64,000 bases of DNA from Roseateles_B flavus. Lineage in GTDB: Bacteria; Pseudomonadota; Gammaproteobacteria; Burkholderiales; Burkholderiaceae_C. The stretch covers positions 124,001 through 188,000 of the forward strand of contig NZ_JBDPZC010000009.1 in assembly GCF_039872765.1 (NCBI RefSeq). Direction: 5' to 3'. Below are positions 16,351 to 25,160 of the stretch, piece by piece (within the stretch, counting starts at the first letter, position 1; each line of letters begins with the position of its first letter). The translations under genes and the position numbers were made by a program. Below the pieces are notes generated by a model. It was not told where the DNA came from and made no database searches. It worked only from the letters and a program-made list of their open reading frames with translations.

Positions 16351-18596
16351 ACTCAGCCAACCCGACCGTGGACCAGGACCTGCCCGAGCAGCCCCGCGTG
16401 CTGCTCGTGGACGACGACGAAGTCAATCTGCTGCTCACCGCCATCGCCCTGCGGGAGCGGGGCTTTGACATCACCGAGGCCAGCAGTGGCGAGGAGGCGC
16501 TGCGCACGGTGTCGGGCTGGACGCCAGACATCATCGTGCTGGACGCCATGATGCCGGAGCTGGACGGCTTCGAGACCTGCAGCCGCCTGCGAGAGATGCC
16601 GGGCTTCGAGTCCACGCCCGTGCTGATGCTGACCGGTCTCGACGACGAGGCCTCCATCAACCGCGCCTACCAGGTCGGCGCCACCGACTTCTTCGTCAAG
16701 TCCACCCAGTGGAGCCTGCTGGCCGGGCGCCTGCGCTACCTGCTGCGCAGTTCGCGCACCCGCATCGAGCTGGAGCGCAGCAAGGCCCGCCTGGCCCGCG
16801 CGCAAGACCTGGCACGCATGGGCAGCTTCGAATGGCACCGCGGCGCGGGCGGCTTCGTGCTGGCCACGGAAGCCCTGCGCGTGTTCGGCTACGGCCCGAA
16901 CGAGCCGCTGGACTTCATCGGCGTCATGCGCATGGTGCCCCGGGACGAGCGGCAGCTCTTCATGCGCCTGCTGCGCGAGGTCATGGCCCACAACTCGGTG
17001 CTGGTGACCGACGTCGCCGTGACCCTGGTCGACGGCCGGCAGCGCGTGCTCCACATCGAGGCCGAGCCCGAGTTCAACGAGCACGGCAATGCCAGCGGCT
17101 ACACCGGCGTCATCCAGGACGTCACCGACCGCCGGCTGGCCGAGGACAAGATCCGCCAGCTGGCCAATTTCGACGCCCTCACCGGCCTGCCCAACCGCCG
17201 CCAGCTGATCTGGCGGGCCGAGCGCGCCATCGAGGCGGCGCGGCGCAGCGGCCACGAGGTGGGCCTGCTGCTGATCGACCTGGACCGCTTCAAGGTCATC
17301 AACGACACCCTGGGCCATGCCGCCGGCGACGAGCTGCTGATGGAAGTGGGCCGCCGCCTGCGCGCCTGCGTGCGCCACTCCGACCAGATCATGGAAGGCC
17401 TGCTCGAATCAGTAGGCGGCCGTTCGCACCGCACCCTGGAGGCCGTGGGCCGCCTGGGCGGCGACGAATTCGTGGCCCTGCTGCCCGAGGTGACCGACGA
17501 GCGCGACGCCGAGCGCGTGGCCCAGCGCGTGCTGGAGGCCCTGCGCGAGCCCATCTTCATTGCCGGCCAGGAGTGCTTCGTCACGGCCAGCGTGGGCATC
17601 GCCATCTATCCGCGTGACGGCACCACCACGGCCGACCTGCTGCGCAACTCCGACGTCGCCATGTACGCAGTCAAGAGCCAGGGGCGCAATGCCTCGGCGC
17701 TCTACACCCCGCAGCTGGCCGGCCGCGGCCGCGAGAAGCTGGAGCTGGAGTCCGCCCTGCACAAGGCCATCGAGCGCAACGAGATCGTGCTGCACTACCA
17801 GCCCAAGATCGACGTGCGCGCCGCCCGCATGGTGGGCGCCGAGGCGCTCATGCGCTGGCAGCGCGGCGACAAGCTCGTGCCCCCGGGGGACTTCATCCCC
17901 CTGGCCGAGGAGACCGGCCTGATCGTGCCGCTGTCCGAATGGGCGCTGCGCGAGGCGGCCCGCCAGGCCAAGGTCTGGCAGCTCAACTTCGGCTTCTCGG
18001 ACGCCATCGCCGTCAACCTGCCCAACCGGCTGTTCGAGCGCTCGGACCTGGTCGAGCACATCCACCAGTGCGTCAGTGCCTACGGCGTGCCGCACCGGGC
18101 CATCCAGCTGGAGATCACCGAGACCGGCCTGATGAAGGACCTGCAGAACGTGATCCCCGCGCTGCACCGGCTCAACGAGGTGGGCGTGGAGATCTCCATC
18201 GACGACTTCGGCACCGGCTACTCTTCCCTGGCCTACCTGACCACCCTGCCCATCTCAGAGGTCAAGATCGACCGCAGCTTCGTGCGTGATCTGGGCATCA
18301 CGCCGCAGAGCTCGGCCGTGGTCACCGCCATCATCGCCCTGGCGCGCTCGCTGGGCCTGCGCGTGATCGCCGAGGGCGTGGAGACCCTGCGCCAGATGGA
18401 GGTGCTGCACCGCCTGGGTTGCAGCGTAATGCAAGGCTTCCTCTTCAGCCGCCCTCTGGCCGCGGACGACCTCGAACGCTGGCTCGCGCAGACCGTGCTG
18501 CCCCGCAAGGCACCCTGGATCGTCCAGGCCAACGGCCTGGACGGCGACCCGGCCCTGAGCCGCCCCCTCAGCAGCCCGGCCGGCGGCCAGCGCTGA
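16347..18596 (+). CDS. REC-PAS-GGDEF-EAL response regulator (cyclic di-GMP turnover)
   Basis: A 749-residue regulator. Receiver at about 18-135 with Asp66 (IIVLDAMMPELDGFETC); PAS/PAC-like part at about 145-265; GGDEF domain with intact GGDEF at 371-375; EAL domain with intact EAL at 499-501 and the later DDFGTGYSSLAYL and EGVET motifs. Both synthesis and breakdown of cyclic di-GMP are possible on sequence. Unusual: about 20 extra residues (EGLLESVGGRSHRTLEAVG) separate the RHSD that would form the inhibitory I-site from GGDEF, where the spacing is normally five. It overlaps the hybrid kinase by four bases, so it is the likely target of that relay. Confidence 0.9.
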   Translation: MNSANPTVDQDLPEQPRVLLVDDDEVNLLLTAIALRERGFDITEASSGEEALRTVSGWTPDIIVLDAMMPELDGFETCSRLREMPGFESTPVLMLTGLDDEASINRAYQVGATDFFVKSTQWSLLAGRLRYLLRSSRTRIELERSKARLARAQDLARMGSFEWHRGAGGFVLATEALRVFGYGPNEPLDFIGVMRMVPRDERQLFMRLLREVMAHNSVLVTDVAVTLVDGRQRVLHIEAEPEFNEHGNASGYTGVIQDVTDRRLAEDKIRQLANFDALTGLPNRRQLIWRAERAIEAARRSGHEVGLLLIDLDRFKVINDTLGHAAGDELLMEVGRRLRACVRHSDQIMEGLLESVGGRSHRTLEAVGRLGGDEFVALLPEVTDERDAERVAQRVLEALREPIFIAGQECFVTASVGIAIYPRDGTTTADLLRNSDVAMYAVKSQGRNASALYTPQLAGRGREKLELESALHKAIERNEIVLHYQPKIDVRAARMVGAEALMRWQRGDKLVPPGDFIPLAEETGLIVPLSEWALREAARQAKVWQLNFGFSDAIAVNLPNRLFERSDLVEHIHQCVSAYGVPHRAIQLEITETGLMKDLQNVIPALHRLNEVGVEISIDDFGTGYSSLAYLTTLPISEVKIDRSFVRDLGITPQSSAVVTAIIALARSLGLRVIAEGVETLRQMEVLHRLGCSVMQGFLFSRPLAADDLERWLAQTVLPRKAPWIVQANGLDGDPALSRPLSSPAGGQR

Positions 18597-18611
18597 GCCT
18601 TCAGGAACACC

Positions 18612-20474
18612 ATGGACGACCGTTCGCCCTCCTCTCCCGCCACCCGCCCCGCAGCTGCCGCGGCAGCCGGCCAGGCACCGGCCCTGATCGCCAAGGCCGC
18701 ACTGCGCCGCCTGGCCATGGCCAAGCTGGAGCCCACGCCCGAGAACTACGCGCGGGCCTATCTCGTCGAGTCCGGCGGCAGCGAGGCCGCCGCTGCGCCG
18801 GCCGCGACGGCAGACACCCTCCCCGAGCGCGCCCAGCCCGTGGTCCAGCGCCTGCTGAGCCTTGGGCTCAGTGAGATCCAAGCCCGCCAGGACGTCATGG
18901 CCATGCTGCGCGAGTCACGCTGGGACGAGGCCCAGCGCGTCCTCGAGCGCTTCCAGCAGAGCGCCGGCCCGGCCGTGCTGGCCGATGGCATGGCCGGCGT
19001 GACCGAGCGCCTGGTGCGCGGACTGGAACGAGGCGGGCGCCAGTGGACCCTGGCCCGCAAGAAGGACGGCCTGCAGCGCGTACTGGAGTCCAACCGCAGC
19101 GACCCGCACCGACTGCTCAACCGCCTGCGTCAACTCCTCACCAGCTGGGACAGTGACACCAGCGATGTCGGCGTGGACGTGCAGGAAGCCGTCGAGGAGC
19201 CGGGCGGCACGCCCAGCCAGTTCTTCAGCGAAGACGAACTCCAGCTGGACACCAGTGCCCTGGACCGCGAGGCCGGCCCGCAGGCCTGGCCCCTCGTGGG
19301 CGAGAGCCTGCATGAGACCGTGCAGCACGCCCTGCCCGCCATGGACGAGCGCGCCGACGCCCTGAAGCGCGAGCTCGAGACCGCCCTGGCCAGCCTGCGC
19401 GAGCAGGGCGCCACGCCGCAGCGCGCCGAATCCATGGAGGCCCTGTGCGTGCGCGCCCGCCGGATGCTGGACCACCGCCACCATCTTTTCGGCCAGATGG
19501 GCGAGCTCTGCCGCGCGCTGAGCGCCAGCCTGGTCGAGCTGGCGGAGGATGACTCCTGGGCCCGGGGCCAGTGCGAACTGATGACGCAGGCCCTGGACAC
19601 CGGCCTCAGCTCCCGCGGCGTGCGCATGGTCAGCGAGATGCTGGAAGGCACGCGCGAGCGCCAGAAGAGCCTGCAGGCCGAGCGTGCCCGCGCCCGCGAT
19701 TCGCTGAAGCTCCTGATCCACCGCATGCTCGAGGAGCTGGGCCAGCTGGGCCAGCACACCGACCGTTTCCAGAGCAACGTCAGCCGCTATGCCGACGTGA
19801 TCGAGAAGGCCGACACGCTCGAGAGCCTGGCCGGCGTCGTGCGCGAGATGGTCGAAGAGAGTCGCACGGTGCAGACCTTGGTCCACAGCACGCAACAGCG
19901 CCTGAGCACCGAGCACGAACGTGCCTCCGAGCTTTCGAAGCGAGTCGACGAGCTGGAGGTCGAGCTGCGCCGCCTCTCCAGCGAGGTCCAGACCGACCAG
20001 CTCACCAAGATCGCCAACCGCCGCGGGCTGGAGGCGGCCTTCAACACCGAGCAGGCCAAGCTGGAACGTGAGGGCACCGTGCTGGCCCTGGCTCTGCTGG
20101 ACGTGGACAACTTCAAGAAGCTCAACGACAGCCTGGGTCATGCCGCAGGCGACGAGGCCCTGAAATCCCTCGCGGCGCGGGTCACACAGATGCTGCGCCC
20201 TGGCGATCTGGTCGCTCGCTATGGCGGCGAGGAGTTCGTACTGATGCTGCCCCGCACGCCCCTGGACGAGGCCCAGCAGGTGCTGACGCGGCTGCAGCGC
20301 TCGCTTTCCGCGGCGCTGTTCATGCACGAGGGCAAGGACGTCTTCGTGACCTTCTCAGCCGGCATCACGCTCTACCGTGCCGGAGAGACCCTGGAGGTGG
20401 CCCTGGACCGCGCCGACGAAGGCCTTTACGAGGCCAAGCGTACCGGGAAGAACCGCGCCTGCATCGTCGAGTGA
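18612..20474 (+). CDS. Diguanylate cyclase with helical N-terminal region
   Basis: A 620-residue cytoplasmic protein. The C-terminal GGDEF domain (about 455-618) has TDQLTKIANRRGLEAAF, LLDVDNFKKLNDSLGHAAGD and an active-site GGEEF at 538-542. An RPGD five residues before it is a standard I-site, so product inhibition is expected. The N-terminal 450 residues are helical with coiled-coil character (STQQRLSTEHERASELSKRV) and no recognised sensor, as in PleD-independent cyclases with an N-terminal four-helix part. It starts 15 bases after the GGDEF-EAL gene, so the two are probably cotranscribed. Makes cyclic di-GMP from two GTP. Confidence 0.88.
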   Translation: MDDRSPSSPATRPAAAAAAGQAPALIAKAALRRLAMAKLEPTPENYARAYLVESGGSEAAAAPAATADTLPERAQPVVQRLLSLGLSEIQARQDVMAMLRESRWDEAQRVLERFQQSAGPAVLADGMAGVTERLVRGLERGGRQWTLARKKDGLQRVLESNRSDPHRLLNRLRQLLTSWDSDTSDVGVDVQEAVEEPGGTPSQFFSEDELQLDTSALDREAGPQAWPLVGESLHETVQHALPAMDERADALKRELETALASLREQGATPQRAESMEALCVRARRMLDHRHHLFGQMGELCRALSASLVELAEDDSWARGQCELMTQALDTGLSSRGVRMVSEMLEGTRERQKSLQAERARARDSLKLLIHRMLEELGQLGQHTDRFQSNVSRYADVIEKADTLESLAGVVREMVEESRTVQTLVHSTQQRLSTEHERASELSKRVDELEVELRRLSSEVQTDQLTKIANRRGLEAAFNTEQAKLEREGTVLALALLDVDNFKKLNDSLGHAAGDEALKSLAARVTQMLRPGDLVARYGGEEFVLMLPRTPLDEAQQVLTRLQRSLSAALFMHEGKDVFVTFSAGITLYRAGETLEVALDRADEGLYEAKRTGKNRACIVE

Positions 20475-20504
20475 GCCAGGGTGCCCGGGCTCGCGGGCGC
20501 GGGC

Positions 20505-21863
20505 TCAGAAGCTGAAGGCCAGGCGCAGGCCGCCCCAGTGCCGGCCCTGCACCCAGATGGGCGCCGAGGCTTCCTTGAGCAGCACGAAGCGGCCCCCGCC
20601 CATGTCGCGCCGGTAGGTTTGCAGCAGGAAGGGCCGCTCGTTGCGCGCCGAGGCCAGGCCCGTGCGGTCATTGAAGATGCGGCGATAACGGCTGTGGGCC
20701 GTGTTCCAGACCACATCGCCGGGCCGCTGAGGCTGGCAGTACTGGCGGTTGTGGGTCGAGACATAGCCGTTGCGGTCCACGGCGATGCAGTAGACGACCT
20801 TGTCCGAGAGCTTCAGCTGCCGCTCCTGCACCTGCGGGAAGAGCTGGTCGGCCAGCTCGCAGAAGCGCGCGAGGTGCTGCTGAGGATTGCTGCCCGGCAC
20901 GGGCTGGTAGTGTTCGTCGAAGAGGTCCTGCAGGCTGATGCGCCCCTGCTTCACCGCCGTTTCCAGCAGCTGACCGATCTCCTGCGCGGCCTGCTGGGCA
21001 CCCTCGATGTAGAGCGCGTCGTCCACGCGCACGCCGGAGGAGGCGATGCGCTCGATCAGGTCCTCGGACAGGCGCAGGAATCGGTCACTGCAGGCGAAGG
21101 CGGACTCCAGGTGCCGCAGGGCCAGGGCCACCTCGCCGCCCAGCTCGGCGGCGCGTTCCGCGAGGGCGGCGGTGGTCTGCTGGCTCTGGTCGGCAGCCTG
21201 GGCGATGCGCAGCACGTCGGCATGCACGGTGCCGAAGGCGGCATGGATGCTGCTCTGCTCGTGGGCCTGCCGACCTTCGCTGCTGAGCTCGCGGCTGAAG
21301 GTGTCGATGCGGGCATCCAGGGCGCCGACCGTGCCCATGATGGACTTGGAGCTCTGCTCGACCTGGGCGGCCAGGTCCTTGACGGCATCGGCCACCACGC
21401 CGAAGCCGCGGCCGGCCTCGCCCGCCCGCTTGGCCTCCACCGAGGCGTTGAAGGCCACCAGGCGGGTCTGCAGGGCGATGCGGGTGATTTCAGAGGCGGC
21501 ATCCGAGACCTGGCGCAGCGTCTGCACGATGCCTCCCACTTCGGCGCCGATGTTCTGCAAGGCCAGGCGGGCCTGCGCCACGGCCTCGATGGATTCCGCC
21601 GTGGCCAGGGCGATGCCCTGCTGGGCCTGCTGGACCAGCTGCAATTCGTGGCCCAGGGCCTGCATGGCCTCGCGCTGGGCGACGACCACCTTCTGCGTGT
21701 CTTCCAGAGCGCCGCGCACCTCGGCGGCATCGCGCCCGAGGCTGGACACCGGCTGGGCCAGCGAGCGCACCAGCGCCTGCGCGTCTGCAGTCTTGCCAGC
21801 CGGCTCGGCGGCTTGAGGGGTTTGCGCCGGCTCTCGCGAGCCGGTCTGCCACCAGGACTTCAT
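20505..21863 (-). CDS. Soluble chemoreceptor with C-terminal sensor domain
   Basis: A 452-residue protein with no transmembrane segment. The signalling domain comes first: the hairpin tip around residues 141-165 (SVEAKRAGEAGRGFGVVADA) binds CheA and CheW in this family. The C-terminal 200 residues look like a Cache-type sensor (SDKVVYCIAVDRNGYVSTHN, then a final HWGGLRLAFSF). This is the reverse of the usual order, where the sensor leads. GGAGAGGAG precedes the ATG. It lies 44 bases after fliA on the same strand. It would report an internal signal to the chemotaxis system; the ligand is unknown. A C-terminal CheR/CheB tether pentapeptide is absent. Confidence 0.82.
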   Translation of the reverse strand: MKSWWQTGSREPAQTPQAAEPAGKTADAQALVRSLAQPVSSLGRDAAEVRGALEDTQKVVVAQREAMQALGHELQLVQQAQQGIALATAESIEAVAQARLALQNIGAEVGGIVQTLRQVSDAASEITRIALQTRLVAFNASVEAKRAGEAGRGFGVVADAVKDLAAQVEQSSKSIMGTVGALDARIDTFSRELSSEGRQAHEQSSIHAAFGTVHADVLRIAQAADQSQQTTAALAERAAELGGEVALALRHLESAFACSDRFLRLSEDLIERIASSGVRVDDALYIEGAQQAAQEIGQLLETAVKQGRISLQDLFDEHYQPVPGSNPQQHLARFCELADQLFPQVQERQLKLSDKVVYCIAVDRNGYVSTHNRQYCQPQRPGDVVWNTAHSRYRRIFNDRTGLASARNERPFLLQTYRRDMGGGRFVLLKEASAPIWVQGRHWGGLRLAFSF

Positions 21864-21883
21864 GCGGACTCCTCTCCAGGCCG

Positions 21884-21910
21884 GACCCGGCCGTCTGGGG
21901 AGAAGTTTTA
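21884..21910 (-). promoter_or_regulatory. Possible weak sigma-28 promoter before the soluble chemoreceptor
   Basis: On the - strand, TAAAACTT, 11 bases, then GCCGGGTC. The -35 is good, but only GCCG of the -10 fits. It overlaps the end of fliA and lies 21 bases before the chemoreceptor start, a sensible position for a late gene. Chance is not excluded. Confidence 0.3.
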
Positions 21911-22621
21911 CCAGTCGCGCAGCTTTACGCGCAAGCGGGCGATGGCCTGACTGTGCAGTTGGCAGACCCGGGATTCGGTCACTTTGAGCACCGCCGCGAT
22001 TTCCTTGAGGTTCATGTCGTGCTCGTAGTACATGCTCATCACGTACTGCTCGCGCTCGGGCAGGTTCTTGATGGCGGCGACCAGGGCCTCGCGCATGCGA
22101 TGGTCCTGCAGCTGCGCCATGGGGTTGTTGCTCTCGTCGACCACGTGACGATCGAGGTAGTCATCACTCCCCTCCTCGCCACTCATGTCCTCCAGGTAAA
22201 CCAGCTGGGTGCCGCGCACTTTGGACAGCATGTCCTGGTAGTCGCCCAGACTGAGGCCCATCTCGGCAGCGATCTCGGATTCATGCGGCGCACGGCCCAG
22301 CCGCTGTTCCAGCTTGTGAACCGCCGTCTCGATGGAGCGCTGCTGGCGGCGCGTGCCGCGGCTCATCCAGTCACCGCCGCGCAGCTCGTCCAGCATGGCG
22401 CCGCGGATGCGCTGGGTGGCGAAAGTCTCGAACTGCACGCCCTGCGCGGAATCGAACCGCGACAGCGCATCGGTGAGCCCGATCAGGCCCACCTGGATCA
22501 GGTCGTCCAGTTCCACATTGGCCGGCAGCTTGGCGATCATCTGGTGAGCCAGGCGTCGAACCAGACCGCTGTACTGCTGGATCAGCGCAGAGTTGTCGAG
22601 GCGGCCTTTGGCGGTATACAT
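21908..22621 (-). CDS. fliA: RNA polymerase sigma factor FliA (sigma-28)
   Basis: Sigma factor for late flagellar genes, 237 residues. Region 2 is LVRRLAHQMIAKLPANVELD then GLIGLTDALSRFD; region 3 includes FATQRIRGAMLDELR; region 4 is LPEREQYVMSMYYEHDMNLK with the helix-turn-helix EIAAVLKVTESRVCQLHSQA. I chose the ATG at 22621 because AGGAGCTGAAG lies directly upstream and MYTAKG is a typical FliA start. An earlier ATG at 22639 overlaps the flhG stop and would add six residues. Its own targets can be read in the window. The anti-sigma factor FlgM is not here. Confidence 0.96.
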   Translation of the reverse strand: MYTAKGRLDNSALIQQYSGLVRRLAHQMIAKLPANVELDDLIQVGLIGLTDALSRFDSAQGVQFETFATQRIRGAMLDELRGGDWMSRGTRRQQRSIETAVHKLEQRLGRAPHESEIAAEMGLSLGDYQDMLSKVRGTQLVYLEDMSGEEGSDDYLDRHVVDESNNPMAQLQDHRMREALVAAIKNLPEREQYVMSMYYEHDMNLKEIAAVLKVTESRVCQLHSQAIARLRVKLRDW

Positions 22622-22638
22622 CTTCAGCTCCTGCAACA

Positions 22639-23448
22639 TCAGTTGGCGGCCACCGCCGGCCGCGCCGGACGGAGATTCACCAGGGGCCGCAGCGGGCGGG
22701 CCTGCTGGGCCGCATCCGGCGCCAGGCCCTGGGGCACGACCGCCAGGAGCTCGCGGGCCAGGTGTCGCACTTCGGGCGACAGCGGGGCCGTGGGCGGCGT
22801 GCGGGGATCCATGCAGGCCCAGTCACGCAGCACGGCGCCCAGGAAGCCATCGCCGCAGCTGCTGATCTGCTGGGCAATGCGCTCCGCCAGGCGCAGCTGC
22901 GGGTGGCAGGCCATCAAGAGGCTGTAGACCATGATGCCGGCGCGCTGGCTGAGCCACTTCATGCCGGCATAGGCCTGGGTGACGCTGCGGGCGTCGGTGT
23001 CGGCCAGCAGCACCGGGCGCAGCTCGCGGGAATTGAGCACGCGGGCCAGCTCGGCGGCCGGGGCGTGCAGGATCATCACGTCGGCCTGGGGCGCCGCCTC
23101 GCTGAGGGCCTGCAGGAATTCGGCAGCGGACCCGTTGGCATTGATGTAGCGCAGCGGCAGGCCGCGCGCGGCCAGGTAGCTCACCTGGCGAGACAGCCGT
23201 TCCACACAGGCCGAGAGGTCCACCGCGGCCATCTCCGTGGCCGCCGGAGACAGCTCGCCTGCATCGACCACCAGGGTCTGCAGGCCCATCTCGGAAAAGG
23301 CGGCGCACAGGCCTTCCAGCAGCACGCCGGAGTCCAGCACCTCGGGGTTGCTCACCACAGGGATGAAGCGAACGCGTGAGGCGGCAAAGAGCTTGCGAAG
23401 GCCATCGGCCTGGTCTTGCGGGGTCTTGCTGAAGGGTGGCTCGCGCAT
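22639..23448 (-). CDS. flhG: FlhG (FleN/YlxH)-family protein lacking a P-loop
   Basis: A 269-residue protein in the standard flhF-flhG-fliA position. The N-terminus carries DQADGLRKLF at 12-21, matching the DQAxxLR activator motif by which FlhG stimulates the FlhF GTPase. The rest looks like a MinD-type fold (LQTLVVDAGELSP; ADVMILHAPAAELARVL; VTQAYAGMKWLS). The deviant Walker A KGGVGKT expected near residue 30 is absent: that stretch reads FIPVVSNPEVLDSGV, with no lysine. ATP-driven dimerisation as in normal FlhG is therefore doubtful. The ATG at 23448 is preferred over 23541, whose extra 31 residues are not FlhG-like. Normally limits flagellar number. Confidence 0.82.
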   Translation of the reverse strand: MREPPFSKTPQDQADGLRKLFAASRVRFIPVVSNPEVLDSGVLLEGLCAAFSEMGLQTLVVDAGELSPAATEMAAVDLSACVERLSRQVSYLAARGLPLRYINANGSAAEFLQALSEAAPQADVMILHAPAAELARVLNSRELRPVLLADTDARSVTQAYAGMKWLSQRAGIMVYSLLMACHPQLRLAERIAQQISSCGDGFLGAVLRDWACMDPRTPPTAPLSPEVRHLARELLAVVPQGLAPDAAQQARPLRPLVNLRPARPAVAAN

Positions 23449-23485
23449 GGGGTGGTCTCGATGGGTTCGATGACTCTGGGGCGGG

Positions 23486-25114
23486 TCAGTGCACGCCCGG
23501 GGCCGTGGACTGCACGGCGGCCAGCGCGGGGCCTCCGGCAAAGATCAGGTTCACATCGGCGCTGTCCATGCGCCAAGCGGCGTGGGCCTGGCTGCGCAGC
23601 GCGCGCTGCACCAGGGCCGTCGCCGACAGGCGATGCCAATCTTCCGGCACCCGCTGCCCGTTGGCAACGCCAATAATGCGCAAACGATGGCGAATCATGG
23701 TGTCCAGCGCGGGCGCCAGCTTCACGGCTTCGTCGATCTTGGACAGCACCACGCCCTGGCAGGTCTGGGCGCGCCAGGCGCCGGCCACGTCCTCGATGGT
23801 CTCGCCCTGCTGGGCGGCATTGACCACCAGGATGCGGCGGATGCTCGGGTGGGCCAGCATCTCCAGCAGCTCGTGGGTGCGGCTGTCGCGCTGGGCCATG
23901 CCGGCGGTATCGATCAGCACCATCTTCTTGGCCGACAGCAGCTCCAGCAGGTCTTCCAGCGAAGCGCGGTCGTGCGCCGTGTGCACGGGCACGCCCAGGA
24001 TGCGGCCATAGGCGCGCAGCTGCTCGTGGGCGCCGACGCGGTAGGCATCCAGCGTGATCAGGCCCAGCTGCGAGGCGCCATGGCGGGTCGCGAAGGCGGC
24101 GGCGATCTTGGCCGTGGTGGTGGTCTTGCCCACACCGGTGGAGCCGATCAGGGCGAAGACACCGCCCTGCTCCTCCAGCGGCAGGTTGGTCTCGTCGGTG
24201 ATCAGGTTGCGGGCCAGCACCTGCGCGGCCCACTGGGTTTCATCGGCGCCTTCCTTGCCCTCCAGATGCGCAGGGCAGCCCTCGACCAGCTTGCGCACCA
24301 GGGCGGGCGAGAAGCCCACGTCCAGCAGGCGCTGCGTCAGGCGGGCCTGCACGGGCTGGCGCTGCAGCTTCTCCATGAAGGCCAGGGCGCCGAAGCGCTC
24401 CTCGATCAGGCCCTTCATCGAGCGCAGCTCATTCATCATGTCCTGCTGGTCGCGGCGGGCGGTGCCGGGCATGTCGGAGAGCTGGGGCATGGGGCGCTGC
24501 TCGGCAGAGATGCGGATCTCGTCGCGCAGCACGGGCGGGTTGCGGCGCGGCGGCTCGGCCACGGGCGCTGCCGGGGTGTCCAGGCGGCGGGCGTTGAGGG
24601 TCTGCATGGCGGACTGCGCGCGTTGCTGGCGGGCGGCGGCCATGGTGGCCAGGCTTTCGGCGGCGGGCAGCTCGGGTGCCGCAGCGGGCAGGTCCATGGG
24701 ATCGGGCTGACCGTTGAGCTCGGCCTGGCGGCGCTTGAGCATGCGCTCGCGGACATAGTCCTGGAAGCTCAGGGTGCTCATGGCCAGGGTCTGCACGTCC
24801 TCGTCCACGGGCTGGCCAAAGCTGGGTTCATTGCGCTCGGCCACGCGCTGGGCCAGGCGGGCGCTGCCGGCCATGGTGGGCACGGGTGCGGTGGCAGGGC
24901 GGGCCTGCACGCGGGCCGGGCCGCGGGCTTCGGCGCGCGGTGCGGTGGCGGCCACGCGCTCGATCTGGTTCATGCCCTCGGGGGCCATGGCCAGCACCTC
25001 CACGCCTCCGGCGCAGGGCTTGTTGGACAGCACGACGGCATCGTCGCCAAAGGCCTGGCGCACCAGCGCGAGGGCCTCGCGGGACGTACGGGCGGTGAAG
25101 CGTTTGACGTTCAT
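23486..25114 (-). CDS. flhF: Flagellar placement GTPase FlhF
   Basis: SRP-type GTPase, 542 residues, which places flagella at the pole in polarly flagellated bacteria. The N-terminal B domain begins MNVKRFTARTSREALALVRQ and is followed by a Pro/Ala-rich linker. The NG domain has G1 GSTGVGKTTTT at 324-334, then LGLITLDAYRVGAHEQLRAY, DTAGMAQRD and LSKIDEAVKLAPALD, and GVANGQRVPEDWH near the end. I chose the ATG at 25114, preceded by GGAGGCC. It is 46 bases after flhA and 37 before flhG. The FlhF/FlhG pair suggests a polar flagellum. Confidence 0.95.
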   Translation of the reverse strand: MNVKRFTARTSREALALVRQAFGDDAVVLSNKPCAGGVEVLAMAPEGMNQIERVAATAPRAEARGPARVQARPATAPVPTMAGSARLAQRVAERNEPSFGQPVDEDVQTLAMSTLSFQDYVRERMLKRRQAELNGQPDPMDLPAAAPELPAAESLATMAAARQQRAQSAMQTLNARRLDTPAAPVAEPPRRNPPVLRDEIRISAEQRPMPQLSDMPGTARRDQQDMMNELRSMKGLIEERFGALAFMEKLQRQPVQARLTQRLLDVGFSPALVRKLVEGCPAHLEGKEGADETQWAAQVLARNLITDETNLPLEEQGGVFALIGSTGVGKTTTTAKIAAAFATRHGASQLGLITLDAYRVGAHEQLRAYGRILGVPVHTAHDRASLEDLLELLSAKKMVLIDTAGMAQRDSRTHELLEMLAHPSIRRILVVNAAQQGETIEDVAGAWRAQTCQGVVLSKIDEAVKLAPALDTMIRHRLRIIGVANGQRVPEDWHRLSATALVQRALRSQAHAAWRMDSADVNLIFAGGPALAAVQSTAPGVH

Positions 25115-25160
25115 GCGGCCTCCAGACAAGGCAGAGCATCAGTCATCAAGGCGCGGGCGC

